From assembly GCA_003281455.1 (NCBI GenBank), contig QCBX01000001.1, forward strand, positions 1 through 64,000: DNA of 64,000 nucleotides, read 5' to 3'. This DNA comes from Prochlorococcus sp. AG-347-J21 (GTDB taxonomy: Bacteria; Cyanobacteriota; Cyanobacteriia; PCC-6307; Cyanobiaceae). The first letter of the stretch is position 1; each line of letters starts with the position of its first letter. Shown one piece after another: positions 1 to 8,561 of the stretch. The notes under the pieces were generated by a model that searched no databases, was not told the DNA's origin, and saw only the letters and a list, made by a program, of their open reading frames with translations. Made by a program: the position numbers and the translations under genes.

Positions 1-258
1 GGAGGTATTATGCTCTGTATAAAATTTTTGCACTTGCATGTAAAAATCAAATTGAGCTAATGCTGAGAAATTATTGATGTCTATTTGGTCTGCGCCCTCT
101 ATATTTGCCCAACTAACTTCTGTGGGAATTTCAACTAACCATTCTGTACATCTTGGATCAAATGGATTATCAAGCAAGCAGCCATTTTCATCTTTATCAG
201 ATTGAGATGGAACAACTGAGTAACCATAATCCATGCAAGCTAAAGCAATAATGAATAG
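1..258 (-). pseudogene. Truncated gene fragment running off the left edge
   Basis: The minus strand is open from a stop at 259-261 leftwards to the window edge. It reads as protein-like sequence with a short hydrophobic stretch (FIIALAC), then MDYGYSVV, several acidic residues and two Cys. The only ATG is at 232-234, inside the hydrophobic/Cys stretch, and it has no Shine-Dalgarno sequence. This looks like a gene that lost its 5' end where it abuts the plus-strand pilin-like fragment. The hydrophobic-plus-Cys start could be the end of a signal peptide. I do not recognise the family. Whether the gene is whole beyond the edge cannot be seen. Confidence 0.45.
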
Positions 259-1306
259 CTATGCTGCAGAATGTTTAGAAAAATTCAGAGATAGAACAAG
301 TTGGACCGAATATAGTAATGAAGAACCAAACAATGATGAAAAATAATTTAATACTTTAGGATATACGATTACACCTGAAAAAGATAAATGTATCGAATTA
401 GAAATCAAGCCTAATGACGAGAAAGAAAAAGATCTTTACGTATTTGGATTTAGTGTAAGCCCCAAGGGTAAAGTTATAAAAAAAGGAACCCCTACTAACA
501 AAAAAAGTTTTAGAAATTCCTGTTATAGCTGGGCAGGTAAAGGTTGCGGAGCATCACCTGAACAATTGGCTCTATGGGAGGAAGAAGCTGCCCAAGAACA
601 AAGGAGAGAAGATTGTAAAGAGGCAGAAAGAGAGCATAGGGCAGATAAGACAAGATATAGCACACCTATTGAAACTTGGGATAAAAGTACAGATCCACCA
701 AGTTGTACGAAAATGCAATATATGTATGAAGGGGTAGACGTTAATCCTAATGATCAAACCGGTGTAGATAAAGCACGAGAAGATCAACAAACTGAACAAT
801 GTAATGAGAATATAGTAAATACATCACTTAAAAATAATGGCATCTACACAAGTAAGAGGGAAGGAGAAGTGATTGAAGGTTGTGGCGAGGATAGAAAATT
901 TTGGTTTTACTCTGGAGACATTAAATATTCTGAAGACCAATGGATTGAGGCAAATAATACTATGAAGAAAAATGCATGCACTGATGATCTTGATAAAGCC
1001 TTAAAAAATACAGACAAATACGGACGGCAATATACACCAAAAACTCCTAAAAAATATTCAAGCCCAGACCCTTGCGGGAAACCATACTGGTTATGTGAAG
1101 GGGTGAAATACGATGATTACGATACATATAAAGAACAATCTGCCTGTGCAAAGCGTTCAAAACCCGAGGATAAAGAGCCAAGCAAAGAAATAAAGAAAAA
1201 ATTAGGAGATAAGAAAACTCAACAGCAAAGATGTAAAAATTTCAAACCTGACCCACGATGTGGGAATATAATTAAAAAAACCAGTCCAGTATGTAGGTGT
1301 AGATAA
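230..1306 (+). pseudogene. Broken pilin-like Cys-repeat protein upstream of pilB
   Basis: One plus-strand frame is coding-like from 230 to 1306 but is interrupted by TAA at 344-346. Before the stop it reads MNSYAAECLEKFR, resembling the segment after the N-terminal helix of cyanobacterial pilins. After the stop it continues (GYTITPEKDKCIELEIK) with no ATG. The longest intact start-to-stop ORF begins at TTG 566 and gives 246 residues. The prepilin leader and hydrophobic helix are absent, and sequence left of about 245 belongs to another gene. The C-terminal part carries four Cys-pair repeats. The frame ends at TAA 1304-1306, directly abutting the pilB ATG. The pilin assignment rests on context and weak resemblance; a short C-terminal protein could still be made from TTG 566. 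Confidence 0.5.
521..1147 (+). repeat. Four tandem ~60-residue Cys-pair repeats (protein level)
   Basis: Cys codons at 521/614, 704/800, 881/977 and 1073/1145 bracket four similar segments. The inner spacing is 31, 32, 32 and 24 residues, and the unit starts are 61, 59 and 64 residues apart. Shared pattern: Cys, an aromatic-rich patch ending in Gly (WAGKG, MYEGV, FYSGD, LCEGV), a Glu/Asp/Gln-rich stretch, then Cys. The first unit lies partly upstream of the TTG at 566, which supports that region being former coding sequence. The spacing suggests one disulfide per unit in an exported protein; that is inference. Confidence 0.6.
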
Positions 1307-2956
1307 ATGTCTAATAATCAATATACACCTACTAGCGTTAGAAAATTAGTTGATAAGTTTTTCTCACTTCAATGGTGTAGAGATAATTTAGTAGTTCCAC
1401 TATATGAAGAAACATCCTTGCCAATGAGCAATGGAGTTATAAAAATAGCAATTGCAAATTACTCTTACTTAGGAACAATCGCTTCTCCTATTAAAGAAAG
1501 ATTGAGTCAATCTGGTTTTAAATGTGAATTTGTAGAAAGATCTCAAGAAGAAATAGAGGAGATTCTTGATTTAGCTTCAAAAGAAAGATTTATTAGCGGG
1601 GATGCTATAGATGAATCACAATTTGATGAAGATGCAGTTCTAGAAGCTATCAAAGAAACATCTGAGAATTCAGATGATAGTTTTTCTTTTGAATTTGATG
1701 ATGATGATGAAATTCTTGTAGAGGACACATTAGATTTAGCAACTGAAATGATGGAAAGTAAAATACAAAAAGCGGCAGGAATGGTACTAATAAATTCAAG
1801 AAAAAATGATGTCTCTGATATTCATATTGAGCCTAGAGAAGAAGGTTACAAAATAAGGGTAAGGAAAGATGGTGTAATGCAGAAATTTATGAGCATGTCA
1901 AAAAAACCTGGGATTCAATTAGTTGCGTGTTTAAAAAATATGGCCAAGATGGACATCGCTGAAAGAAGGGCTAGTCAGGATGGGAAAATACTTAGAAAAT
2001 TTGAGGGTAATAGACTTGAATTCCGTTGCTCCACAGTTCCTGGGAAATATGGAGAGAAAATGGTTTTAAGAATTTTAAACAGTGATGCATCAGCCTTGAA
2101 TTTAGATACATTAATCCATATTGAAAGCGTAAGAAAAGATTTTAGAAAAATAATGAATACAACAAATGGTATTGTTATTGTCTCTGGGCCAACGGGTTCC
2201 GGTAAATCAACTACACTAGCTGCAGCATTAAGAGAAAAAGACACAGGAGATACAAATATAGTAACTGCCGAGGATCCTATTGAATATGACATGGGAGGAG
2301 ACATTAACCAAGTACAAGTCAATAGAGCAAAAGGCCAAACATTTGCAATGATTTTAAGGACATTTTTAAGACAAGACCCTGACGTTATCCTTATTGGTGA
2401 AACAAGAGATCCAGAGACTGCAGAGTCCTCAATGGATGCAGCTGAAACTGGTCATTTAGTTTTCACAACCCTTCATGCAAATTCATCAACAAGTTCATTA
2501 ACAAGATTACTTGATATGGATGTCCCAAAATATAAACTCAATGCCAGCGTAAGAGGTGTTTTAGCCCAAAGATTACTAAGAAAAGTTTGTACAGGATGTG
2601 GGATCAAAAGGCCAGTTTCTGATAGTGAAGCGATTTCTTTTAATATCAAAAAAAATACTCCAATAATGTATGCCAATTCACTTTCAGCAGAGGAGAAATT
2701 GAATAGAAAGAGGGAAAATACACTTTGTCAAAAATGTCAGGGATCTGGATACAAGGGTCGAGTCGGAGCATATGAACTACTTTTACTGGATAGGAAAATT
2801 CAAAACGGTATATCTCAAGGCTTAACTGATAGAGAGATAGAGAATTTAGCTGTCAATGAAAATTCAATGCTTACACTTTCTCAATACGGCATAGAGTTAG
2901 TTAAAGATCATCTAACAACAATATCTGAAGTGATTAGAGTGTGCAAATCAGATTAA
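1307..2956 (+). CDS. pilB: Type IV pilus assembly ATPase PilB (GspE family)
   Basis: Hexameric ATPase that powers pilin polymerisation at the inner membrane. At 549 residues it is slightly short for PilB. An N-terminal MshEN-like region is followed by an acidic stretch near residues 115-140. The core holds Walker A GPTGSGKST at about 294-302, the Asp box and Walker B (DPDVILIGETRD). The PilB/GspE zinc-binding pairs are C428/C431 and C474/C477, which separates it from PilT. ATG directly follows the TAA of the upstream broken gene, suggesting former translational coupling. pilT follows after 10 bp. A GspE role in secretion cannot be excluded from this protein alone. Confidence 0.88.
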   Translation: MSNNQYTPTSVRKLVDKFFSLQWCRDNLVVPLYEETSLPMSNGVIKIAIANYSYLGTIASPIKERLSQSGFKCEFVERSQEEIEEILDLASKERFISGDAIDESQFDEDAVLEAIKETSENSDDSFSFEFDDDDEILVEDTLDLATEMMESKIQKAAGMVLINSRKNDVSDIHIEPREEGYKIRVRKDGVMQKFMSMSKKPGIQLVACLKNMAKMDIAERRASQDGKILRKFEGNRLEFRCSTVPGKYGEKMVLRILNSDASALNLDTLIHIESVRKDFRKIMNTTNGIVIVSGPTGSGKSTTLAAALREKDTGDTNIVTAEDPIEYDMGGDINQVQVNRAKGQTFAMILRTFLRQDPDVILIGETRDPETAESSMDAAETGHLVFTTLHANSSTSSLTRLLDMDVPKYKLNASVRGVLAQRLLRKVCTGCGIKRPVSDSEAISFNIKKNTPIMYANSLSAEEKLNRKRENTLCQKCQGSGYKGRVGAYELLLLDRKIQNGISQGLTDREIENLAVNENSMLTLSQYGIELVKDHLTTISEVIRVCKSD

Positions 2957-2966
2957 ACTTCAACGT

Positions 2967-4010
2967 ATGTCTATAGCAAGAAAAATAGTTAGTTTTGCAA
3001 TGGAAGCAGGTTCTTCAGATATTCACCTTGAAGAAGAATCACCAATTGCAGTTAGGGTTAATTCTGATATTAAAGTTAGTCCTCAGAAATTGGATTCAGA
3101 AGATATGGATCAATTATTGCTTGAATTACTTGGTGAAGAAAAACTTAATGAATATAATCAAACGCGAGATTTAGATAGTTCAATAGGTATGGAAGGATTA
3201 TCTAGATTAAGAATAAATGCTTATGTAGCTAATGAAAAAAGGTGTCTAACTCTTAGACTTCTGCCAGATAAACTTCCTAAATGGCAAGATCTTGGTTTGC
3301 CTCAAACTTTTATAAATTTGTCAAAACTTCATAGAGGTCTAGTTCTTTGCACTGGACCTACAGGATCTGGCAAGTCAACTACTTTAGCCGCATTTATTAA
3401 CTGTATGTTAGAAACACAGCAAAGACATATTTTAACTATTGAGGATCCTATAGAGTTCATATTCAAACATACTAAAAATTCAATAATCCATCAGAGAGAA
3501 GTTAAAAGAGACACAAATTCATTTTCGATTGCTTTAAGAGCTGCTCTAAGAGAAGATCCCGATGTCATATATATTGGGGAGATGCGTGATTTAGAAACTA
3601 TTCAACTAGCCATTACTGCTGCAGAAACAGGACATCTTGTATTAGGGACTTTACACACATCATCTGCTGCTAAAACTGTAGAAAGAATTGTCGATGCCTT
3701 TCCAGCAGATCAACAGGAACAGGCAAGGCTTCAAGTTTCGACATCTTTAGCCGGTATCATGTCTCAAACTTTATGTAAGGACACTAGAGGTAAGCGATCA
3801 CTTGCTTACGAATTAATGATTAATACACCTGCTATGGGAAACTTAATTAGAGAAAAAAAAGTAAGTGAAATTTATTCTCAATTGCAAACTGGAAGTCAAC
3901 ATGGAATGAACACACTAGAACAATGTCTTAAGAACTTATATTCAGAAGGTTTAATTACTCAAGAAGAGGCATTAGGAAAAGCTTCAAACCCAAGATCAAT
4001 AAAATTTTAA
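2967..4010 (+). CDS. pilT: Type IV pilus retraction ATPase PilT
   Basis: 347 residues, typical for PilT, the ATPase that depolymerises the pilus. Walker A GPTGSGKST lies at about 130-138, followed by the Asp-box region (TIEDPIEF), Walker B (DPDVIYIGEMRD), the His box (GTLHTSSA) and a variant of the PilT AIRNLIRE motif (MGNLIREKK). The PilB-type zinc Cys pairs are missing, as expected. It sits 10 bp after pilB and 3 bp before pilC, so the three genes look co-transcribed. A retraction ATPase argues for true type IV pili rather than a pure type II secretion system. Confidence 0.88.
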   Translation: MSIARKIVSFAMEAGSSDIHLEEESPIAVRVNSDIKVSPQKLDSEDMDQLLLELLGEEKLNEYNQTRDLDSSIGMEGLSRLRINAYVANEKRCLTLRLLPDKLPKWQDLGLPQTFINLSKLHRGLVLCTGPTGSGKSTTLAAFINCMLETQQRHILTIEDPIEFIFKHTKNSIIHQREVKRDTNSFSIALRAALREDPDVIYIGEMRDLETIQLAITAAETGHLVLGTLHTSSAAKTVERIVDAFPADQQEQARLQVSTSLAGIMSQTLCKDTRGKRSLAYELMINTPAMGNLIREKKVSEIYSQLQTGSQHGMNTLEQCLKNLYSEGLITQEEALGKASNPRSIKF

Positions 4011-4013
4011 AAA

Positions 4014-5177
4014 ATGGTTGAATATGGTGTTGCTAACTTAGTTTCGAAAAAGGAAAAAAGAAATCCTCCATTAGTTGTTTTTGGTATTGCATTTGGAGAA
4101 ATTTCGCATTTAGATTATGAACCAAATACAAAATTAAAAGTATCCCTAAATGATTTACTCGTATTCTTTAGGCAAATGTCTGTAATGCTGAAAAGTGGTG
4201 TACCCCTCTCGCAGGCATTAGAGCTGCTAGCAGAAAATATGACTAACAAAAAATTTGGTGCAAATATATTTGATATCTCAAAAAGACTTGGAGGTGGAGA
4301 AGAGTTATCTGAAAGCTTAGGAAATTACCCTAGAATATTTAGCCCAATTATGATAGGACTTATTGCAGCTGGAGAAGCTGGAGGTATATTATCAGAAGTT
4401 TTAGAAAGATTAGCGTCATTAGTTGAGAGTAAGAGTAAAATCAAAGGTCAAATAACTGGAGCATTAATTTATCCAATAGCAATTCTTGTTTTAGCAGTTA
4501 CTGTAAGCCTCGCTCTTTTAATTTTTATAGTTCCTACTTTTGATGAAATGTTTAAAAGCATGGGAGCCGAACTTCCTGCTTTGACAAATTTTATGTTGGT
4601 TTTGTCAAGGATAGTGACCTCTTTAGGGTTTGTTATAGTCGCTCCAATTTTATTATTCATTGTTTCTTATATTTTTAATGTTAGTTACTCAACTAAAGCG
4701 GGGAGAAAATTGATTGATAATTTCGTACTTAAGATTCCTCTATTTGGAGATCTGATATTAAAATCTGAATTAGCTTCACTATCTGATACTTTAAGCACTT
4801 TAATTAATTCAGGGATTTCGATAGTAGAAGCTATGGAAAAAGGCATCAATTCTTCTAGTAATGAAATAATAAAAATTGCTTTAAGAAGGTCAATATCCCT
4901 TATCACACAAGGACAAGAATTAAGCACATCATTAGAGTCGGCTAAAGTAATCCCAAGATTACTTATTTCTATGATTAGGATCGGAGAGGAAACAGGTGAC
5001 TTATCATTTATGCTCGAAAACCTAGCTAAATTTTATAAGAGGGAAGTTGAGGAAGCAGTTACTGTTTTAACAAAAGCGATGGAACCTGCAGTTATATTTG
5101 TTGTAGCTGCGATAGTAGGTACCATAGTCATCTCACTTTATTTGCCAATGTTTAGCCTAATAAATAAAATTGGTTAA
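4014..5177 (+). CDS. pilC: Type IV pilus inner-membrane platform protein PilC (GspF family)
   Basis: 387-residue GspF-family polytopic protein that links the ATPase to pilin assembly. Two GspF repeats are visible: one starting near FRQMSVMLKSGVPLSQAL, the second near SELASLSDTLSTLINSGIS. Hydrophobic segments lie near residues 155-180, 205-225 and 360-385. Both halves have the usual Gly-Glu signature (AAGEAGG, RIGEETGD). The ATG at 4014 is 3 bp after the pilT stop. Its last 4 bases overlap the end of the convergent pilM-like gene, so transcripts of the two pilus half-operons collide here. Confidence 0.88.
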   Translation: MVEYGVANLVSKKEKRNPPLVVFGIAFGEISHLDYEPNTKLKVSLNDLLVFFRQMSVMLKSGVPLSQALELLAENMTNKKFGANIFDISKRLGGGEELSESLGNYPRIFSPIMIGLIAAGEAGGILSEVLERLASLVESKSKIKGQITGALIYPIAILVLAVTVSLALLIFIVPTFDEMFKSMGAELPALTNFMLVLSRIVTSLGFVIVAPILLFIVSYIFNVSYSTKAGRKLIDNFVLKIPLFGDLILKSELASLSDTLSTLINSGISIVEAMEKGINSSSNEIIKIALRRSISLITQGQELSTSLESAKVIPRLLISMIRIGEETGDLSFMLENLAKFYKREVEEAVTVLTKAMEPAVIFVVAAIVGTIVISLYLPMFSLINKIG

Positions 5178-6685
5178 TCCTCATCTAAGAAAGATTTATC
5201 CAATTTAAAAGATTTATTACTTTTTATTTGTTTTTTATCTTCTTTTATATTCAGTTGATCTCCACTATTATCTAAATTCTTTTTTATCTCTTCAGTATTT
5301 AATTTTTTAAAATTCGGTAATGGAGGTAATTCTTTTTTCTTTTCCTCGCTCTTAGTTTTAGTTTCTTCCTTTTGCTTTATTTTATTATTTTCTTTACTTA
5401 ATTTATCTAGGGAATCCATCAAGTTAGTGACAGTATTATTTTCAATATTCTTACTATTTTTATAAATATCTTCTTTTACATATTCGTTTAAATCTTCTTT
5501 ATGAGAAAAATCTTGCACTATAAATTCTTTATATAAAGATTCATCTTCTAAATCATTTTTCTTTATTAAAGTTAAGCCTAAGCCAATAAGTCTAGACATA
5601 GAAAATTGATTAATTTTATCAGGATTGTATGTGAATTCTTTTAAACAAGAAGTATTTATCGGCGAAATCAATGACACATCCATCTTTATATTTTTACCAA
5701 TTAACTCAACAAGATTCTTATGTTGACTATTTCTTCCAGATAAGAATATTTTCCCTTTTTTTTCTAAATTATTATTATTTAGGAAATTATTAAAGGAATC
5801 ATTTATTTCTCTAAATAATATTTTTAAATCAATTTTTGATAACGCATGATAAATTTCAGATTTATTTTGACTTTGGGGATTGTTAAATTTATCGGTATTT
5901 GAAGCATTAATTTTTTTCATCTCCTCTATTGAAGGATATTTTCTTATTGCGGCTAATCTTTTAATTAATAGTGGGCCTGTTTTATCAAAAATTACGAATT
6001 GAGTAAATTCGTCTAGTAAATCCAATGAAATTATCAATTCATTTTTACCTAGTTTATCTATTGCTGGTTTTAGTAAGTTTTCAATGCAATTATGGCTCAT
6101 CTGAATTGAACATATTTCTAAATTTGCATTTTTTATAGAATCAAGAATAATATCTACATTTTTCTTTGGTAAGGATGTTAAAAAATATTTATTGAAATTC
6201 TTGTTTTTATATTTTTTTTTCGGTAAATTTGTTAACTTTATATCAAAATCTGAATTCTCTAATGATATAGGTATTTGGATTCCCGAATCAGGATCCTCTA
6301 GAAAACTTATAGAATCTTCCTCTTTTACTTCTTCAGGTATCTCAACTAATCTTGTGTAGCAGGCATCAGAAGGAAGTAATAAAGCGACTCTATTAGTATT
6401 GATTTTATTTTCATCCAAAACTTGTTTTAAGAAAAGGCCAAAACTTTTTGAATCAGATGGGATTGATTTTTCTAAAGCTTCTTCAGGTATATCTTGCCTA
6501 AACACTTTCTTAATAAACAAATTATTTTTTTGAGATTTAGCAAGTCCAATATTTAAGAAATTATTTCCTATTTCAAGCAAAATAATTTTACTACTTATTT
6601 TCTTTAATACTTCAACAAAAAATTCTTTAACATCTTCAATTTGATATTCACTTATTTTTTTCTTAGTTGTTTGAGATGCAATCAT
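5174..6685 (-). CDS. pilM: PilM-like actin-fold pilus assembly protein with charged C-terminal tail
   Basis: 503 residues. The first ~385 look like a divergent PilM/FtsA-type ATPase: a beta-rich start (IILLEIGNNFLNIGLAKS), a middle segment (ELIISLDLLDEFTQFVIF) and a Gly-rich late segment (GKIFLSGRNSQ). PilM binds PilN's cytoplasmic tail in the alignment complex. Residues ~390-503 form a Lys/Glu/Asn-rich low-complexity tail, absent from typical ~350-residue PilM, with a proline patch (LPPLPNF). Its start overlaps the preceding prepilin stop as ATGA. It is last in this operon, whereas pilM is usually first in pilMNOPQ. The assignment leans partly on context. Confidence 0.65.
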   Translation of the reverse strand: MIASQTTKKKISEYQIEDVKEFFVEVLKKISSKIILLEIGNNFLNIGLAKSQKNNLFIKKVFRQDIPEEALEKSIPSDSKSFGLFLKQVLDENKINTNRVALLLPSDACYTRLVEIPEEVKEEDSISFLEDPDSGIQIPISLENSDFDIKLTNLPKKKYKNKNFNKYFLTSLPKKNVDIILDSIKNANLEICSIQMSHNCIENLLKPAIDKLGKNELIISLDLLDEFTQFVIFDKTGPLLIKRLAAIRKYPSIEEMKKINASNTDKFNNPQSQNKSEIYHALSKIDLKILFREINDSFNNFLNNNNLEKKGKIFLSGRNSQHKNLVELIGKNIKMDVSLISPINTSCLKEFTYNPDKINQFSMSRLIGLGLTLIKKNDLEDESLYKEFIVQDFSHKEDLNEYVKEDIYKNSKNIENNTVTNLMDSLDKLSKENNKIKQKEETKTKSEEKKKELPPLPNFKKLNTEEIKKNLDNSGDQLNIKEDKKQIKSNKSFKLDKSFLDED

Positions 6686-7224
6686 GGTTCTTTTTTACAA
6701 AAAGGTTTTGGTCTGCAAAATATCCTTCTTTGAGGCGTTGCTTTAAATGAAACACCACCCTCCGGTTTAGAATATAGGATATATATCCCTGGATCACCTT
6801 CATTATTTAATAATTCGGATAAACTACTTTCAGGGAAAGATGTTGTTGGCTTAATACATATTTTATATGATCCTGGTATTGCCTTTTCCTCGATAGATGG
6901 AATATCCCATTTTTCACGAGGATTATCAGTACATTCAAGACCTGCGATAAAATCTTTATCAATTCCAGGTTCAGAAAGGATTTCTATAACCGAATCAAAA
7001 GTAGTATTTATTTTGTAATTTATGTTCAACATATCAGTTAATTCTTCTTCTTCTTCTTCGAGTACAATGTTATCTTGTTTAGCTCCTTCATTTAAAGGCT
7101 CAAAGAATCTCGAAGTATATTCAATAACCATTACTGTTACTCCTGTGAATGCAGTTAACATTAATATTGCCAGTATTAATTCAGGGAAAGTCATTCCTCT
7201 ATTATTTGTTTTCTGATATTTCAT
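6682..7224 (-). CDS. Type IV prepilin-like (minor pilin) protein
   Basis: 180 residues with a classical class III signal: a short basic leader ending Arg-Gly, then MTFPEL (Gly at -1, Glu at +5) and a ~25-residue hydrophobic helix. PilD would cleave after the Gly and methylate the new N-terminus. The rest is soluble, with Cys at several positions near the C-terminus (CRPKPFC), probably a disulfide loop. Its size and position among assembly genes suit a minor pilin or pseudopilin rather than the major subunit. The stop overlaps the pilM-like start, and the preceding small ORF ends 3 bp before its ATG. Confidence 0.75.
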   Translation of the reverse strand: MKYQKTNNRGMTFPELILAILMLTAFTGVTVMVIEYTSRFFEPLNEGAKQDNIVLEEEEEELTDMLNINYKINTTFDSVIEILSEPGIDKDFIAGLECTDNPREKWDIPSIEEKAIPGSYKICIKPTTSFPESSLSELLNNEGDPGIYILYSKPEGGVSFKATPQRRIFCRPKPFCKKEP

Positions 7225-7227
7225 AAT

Positions 7228-7440
7228 TCATTCATTAAAGTCTAGAAGTTCTATTTCACGATTAATATCATCTATTTTTGTTTGATCCTTAAATCCTGCA
7301 TCTTCTAGAATCATCTTCTCCTCGTCTGTGAGTGGATATTTACCAACTTTATTTAATGCATTATCAGTAATCCTAATAGCAACTAACATTGCCACTGTAG
7401 CCGCAGACATTATTACAGCTCCGACCAATGAAGAAATCAT
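7228..7440 (-). CDS. Small pilin-like membrane protein lacking a prepilin leader
   Basis: 70 residues: an N-terminal hydrophobic helix (SLVGAVIMSAATVAMLVAI), then a charged segment rich in Asp, Glu and Lys. The shape is that of a mature minor pilin, but no Gly-Phe-Thr-Leu leader precedes it. ATG overlaps the upstream TGA as ATGA, so start and coupling are well defined. The frame reads back only a few residues further before a stop. It could be a minor pilin inserted without PilD processing, or a small inner-membrane accessory. No family recognised. Confidence 0.55.
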   Translation of the reverse strand: MISSLVGAVIMSAATVAMLVAIRITDNALNKVGKYPLTDEEKMILEDAGFKDQTKIDDINREIELLDFNE

Positions 7441-7859
7441 ATATTTTCTTCGAAAGGACAGAAACTTGCTTGAACTTCATCATTCAAATAACATGAAAAC
7501 ATCTTGTAAGGATATTCTTTTTTTATTAAAACCCTATGATCATTATTGATACTTGTTAGCACACAAGTATTAGAAAAGAAAAGATTTTCTGAAGGAGGAG
7601 GAGGCCCCTCATCTCTATACATAACTCCATTATTTCCCATTTTTTCTATCACATGCTCACAAACTTTTGAATCTGAATTCGAGTAGTTTTCTAAAATACT
7701 CAAAATCATTTTGTCATATTTTGGTAATTGTGTTTTAAAATAATAATCTCTTTTAAAGGTACTCAGAAACATCATATTATTAATATTATTTCCTATTTTC
7801 ATCATTGCAGAAATTCCTGAAATCATTGCGATTCCAAAGGCTAAATATAGTGCTATCAT
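7437..7859 (-). CDS. Pilin-like membrane protein of the pilus operon, function unknown
   Basis: 140 residues. It begins directly with a hydrophobic stretch (IALYLAFGIAMISGISAM), followed by a soluble domain with Cys pairs near the middle and C-terminus (SKVCEH, NTCVL, SCYL, SFCPF). As in the next gene, the shape is that of a pilin without its leader; a stop lies three codons upstream, so no leader is hidden in frame. It is 36 bp downstream of the pilO-like gene and overlaps the following ORF by 4 bp. Probably a minor pilin or an alignment-complex accessory; this is inferred from position. Confidence 0.55.
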   Translation of the reverse strand: MIALYLAFGIAMISGISAMMKIGNNINNMMFLSTFKRDYYFKTQLPKYDKMILSILENYSNSDSKVCEHVIEKMGNNGVMYRDEGPPPPSENLFFSNTCVLTSINNDHRVLIKKEYPYKMFSCYLNDEVQASFCPFEENI

Positions 7860-7895
7860 TGTAAATTAAGAAAATAAGTCATGTAAAAAATAAAA

Positions 7896-8549
7896 TTAAA
7901 TTACTCCATAAAATATTATTTTCATATCAACTTCTATATTGTTTTTAGGATTATCAATATCACTGTTCTTACTATTAGATTCAATATTAATTTCATCAAT
8001 TAAAATGATATTATCTTGAAATTCAATTTCTCTGAGGAAGGCAAGTAAGTCAATAAATTGAGTTTTAAAAGAGAGATCAATTTCATACTTTCTTGTCCCT
8101 TCGACTAATAGAGGATCTACTTTTAAATTAAATTGATTTTTAATTGTTCTCTTATTATTGATTTTTTTTTCAGCTGCTTTAATTAATTTTTTAGGACTTA
8201 TAGAATCAAATTCTATATTGTTATTCCTACCAATCTCACCTAACTTAGTAAGTAAAGTATCTAATTTTGATTTTCCAGTAATAAGTTCTATTATTTTTAG
8301 TTTTTCTTTATTTAATTTTTCATACTTATCATTAATTATTTTATATTGAGATTTTAAATTATCTAGTTCATTCTTTTTAGTAATTAATCTATCTAATTCC
8401 AAATTAACTTTATTAGATTTAGAGTATTGTGGCATAACAAAAAATATAATCACTAAAATTGATATGAATGAGGATAGAAAAACTGGTATAAAAGTTGCAG
8501 CTTTCTCTGGAGTTAATAAAAATCTTTTTCCCGCCATTGATTTATCCAT
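7896..8549 (-). CDS. pilO: PilO-like pilus alignment-complex protein
   Basis: 217 residues with PilO architecture: a short basic cytoplasmic N-terminus, one transmembrane helix near residues 17-40 (FIPVFLSSFISILVIIFFV), a Lys/Glu/Leu coiled coil near 45-95, then a periplasmic alpha/beta domain. PilO pairs with PilN and bridges the inner-membrane platform to the secretin. Sequence identity to well-studied PilO cannot be judged here; topology and position after the pilN-like gene (13 bp) carry the call. No separate PilP lipoprotein lies in the cluster. Confidence 0.65.
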   Translation of the reverse strand: MDKSMAGKRFLLTPEKAATFIPVFLSSFISILVIIFFVMPQYSKSNKVNLELDRLITKKNELDNLKSQYKIINDKYEKLNKEKLKIIELITGKSKLDTLLTKLGEIGRNNNIEFDSISPKKLIKAAEKKINNKRTIKNQFNLKVDPLLVEGTRKYEIDLSFKTQFIDLLAFLREIEFQDNIILIDEINIESNSKNSDIDNPKNNIEVDMKIIFYGVI

Positions 8550-8561
8550 ATAAAAATTCTA

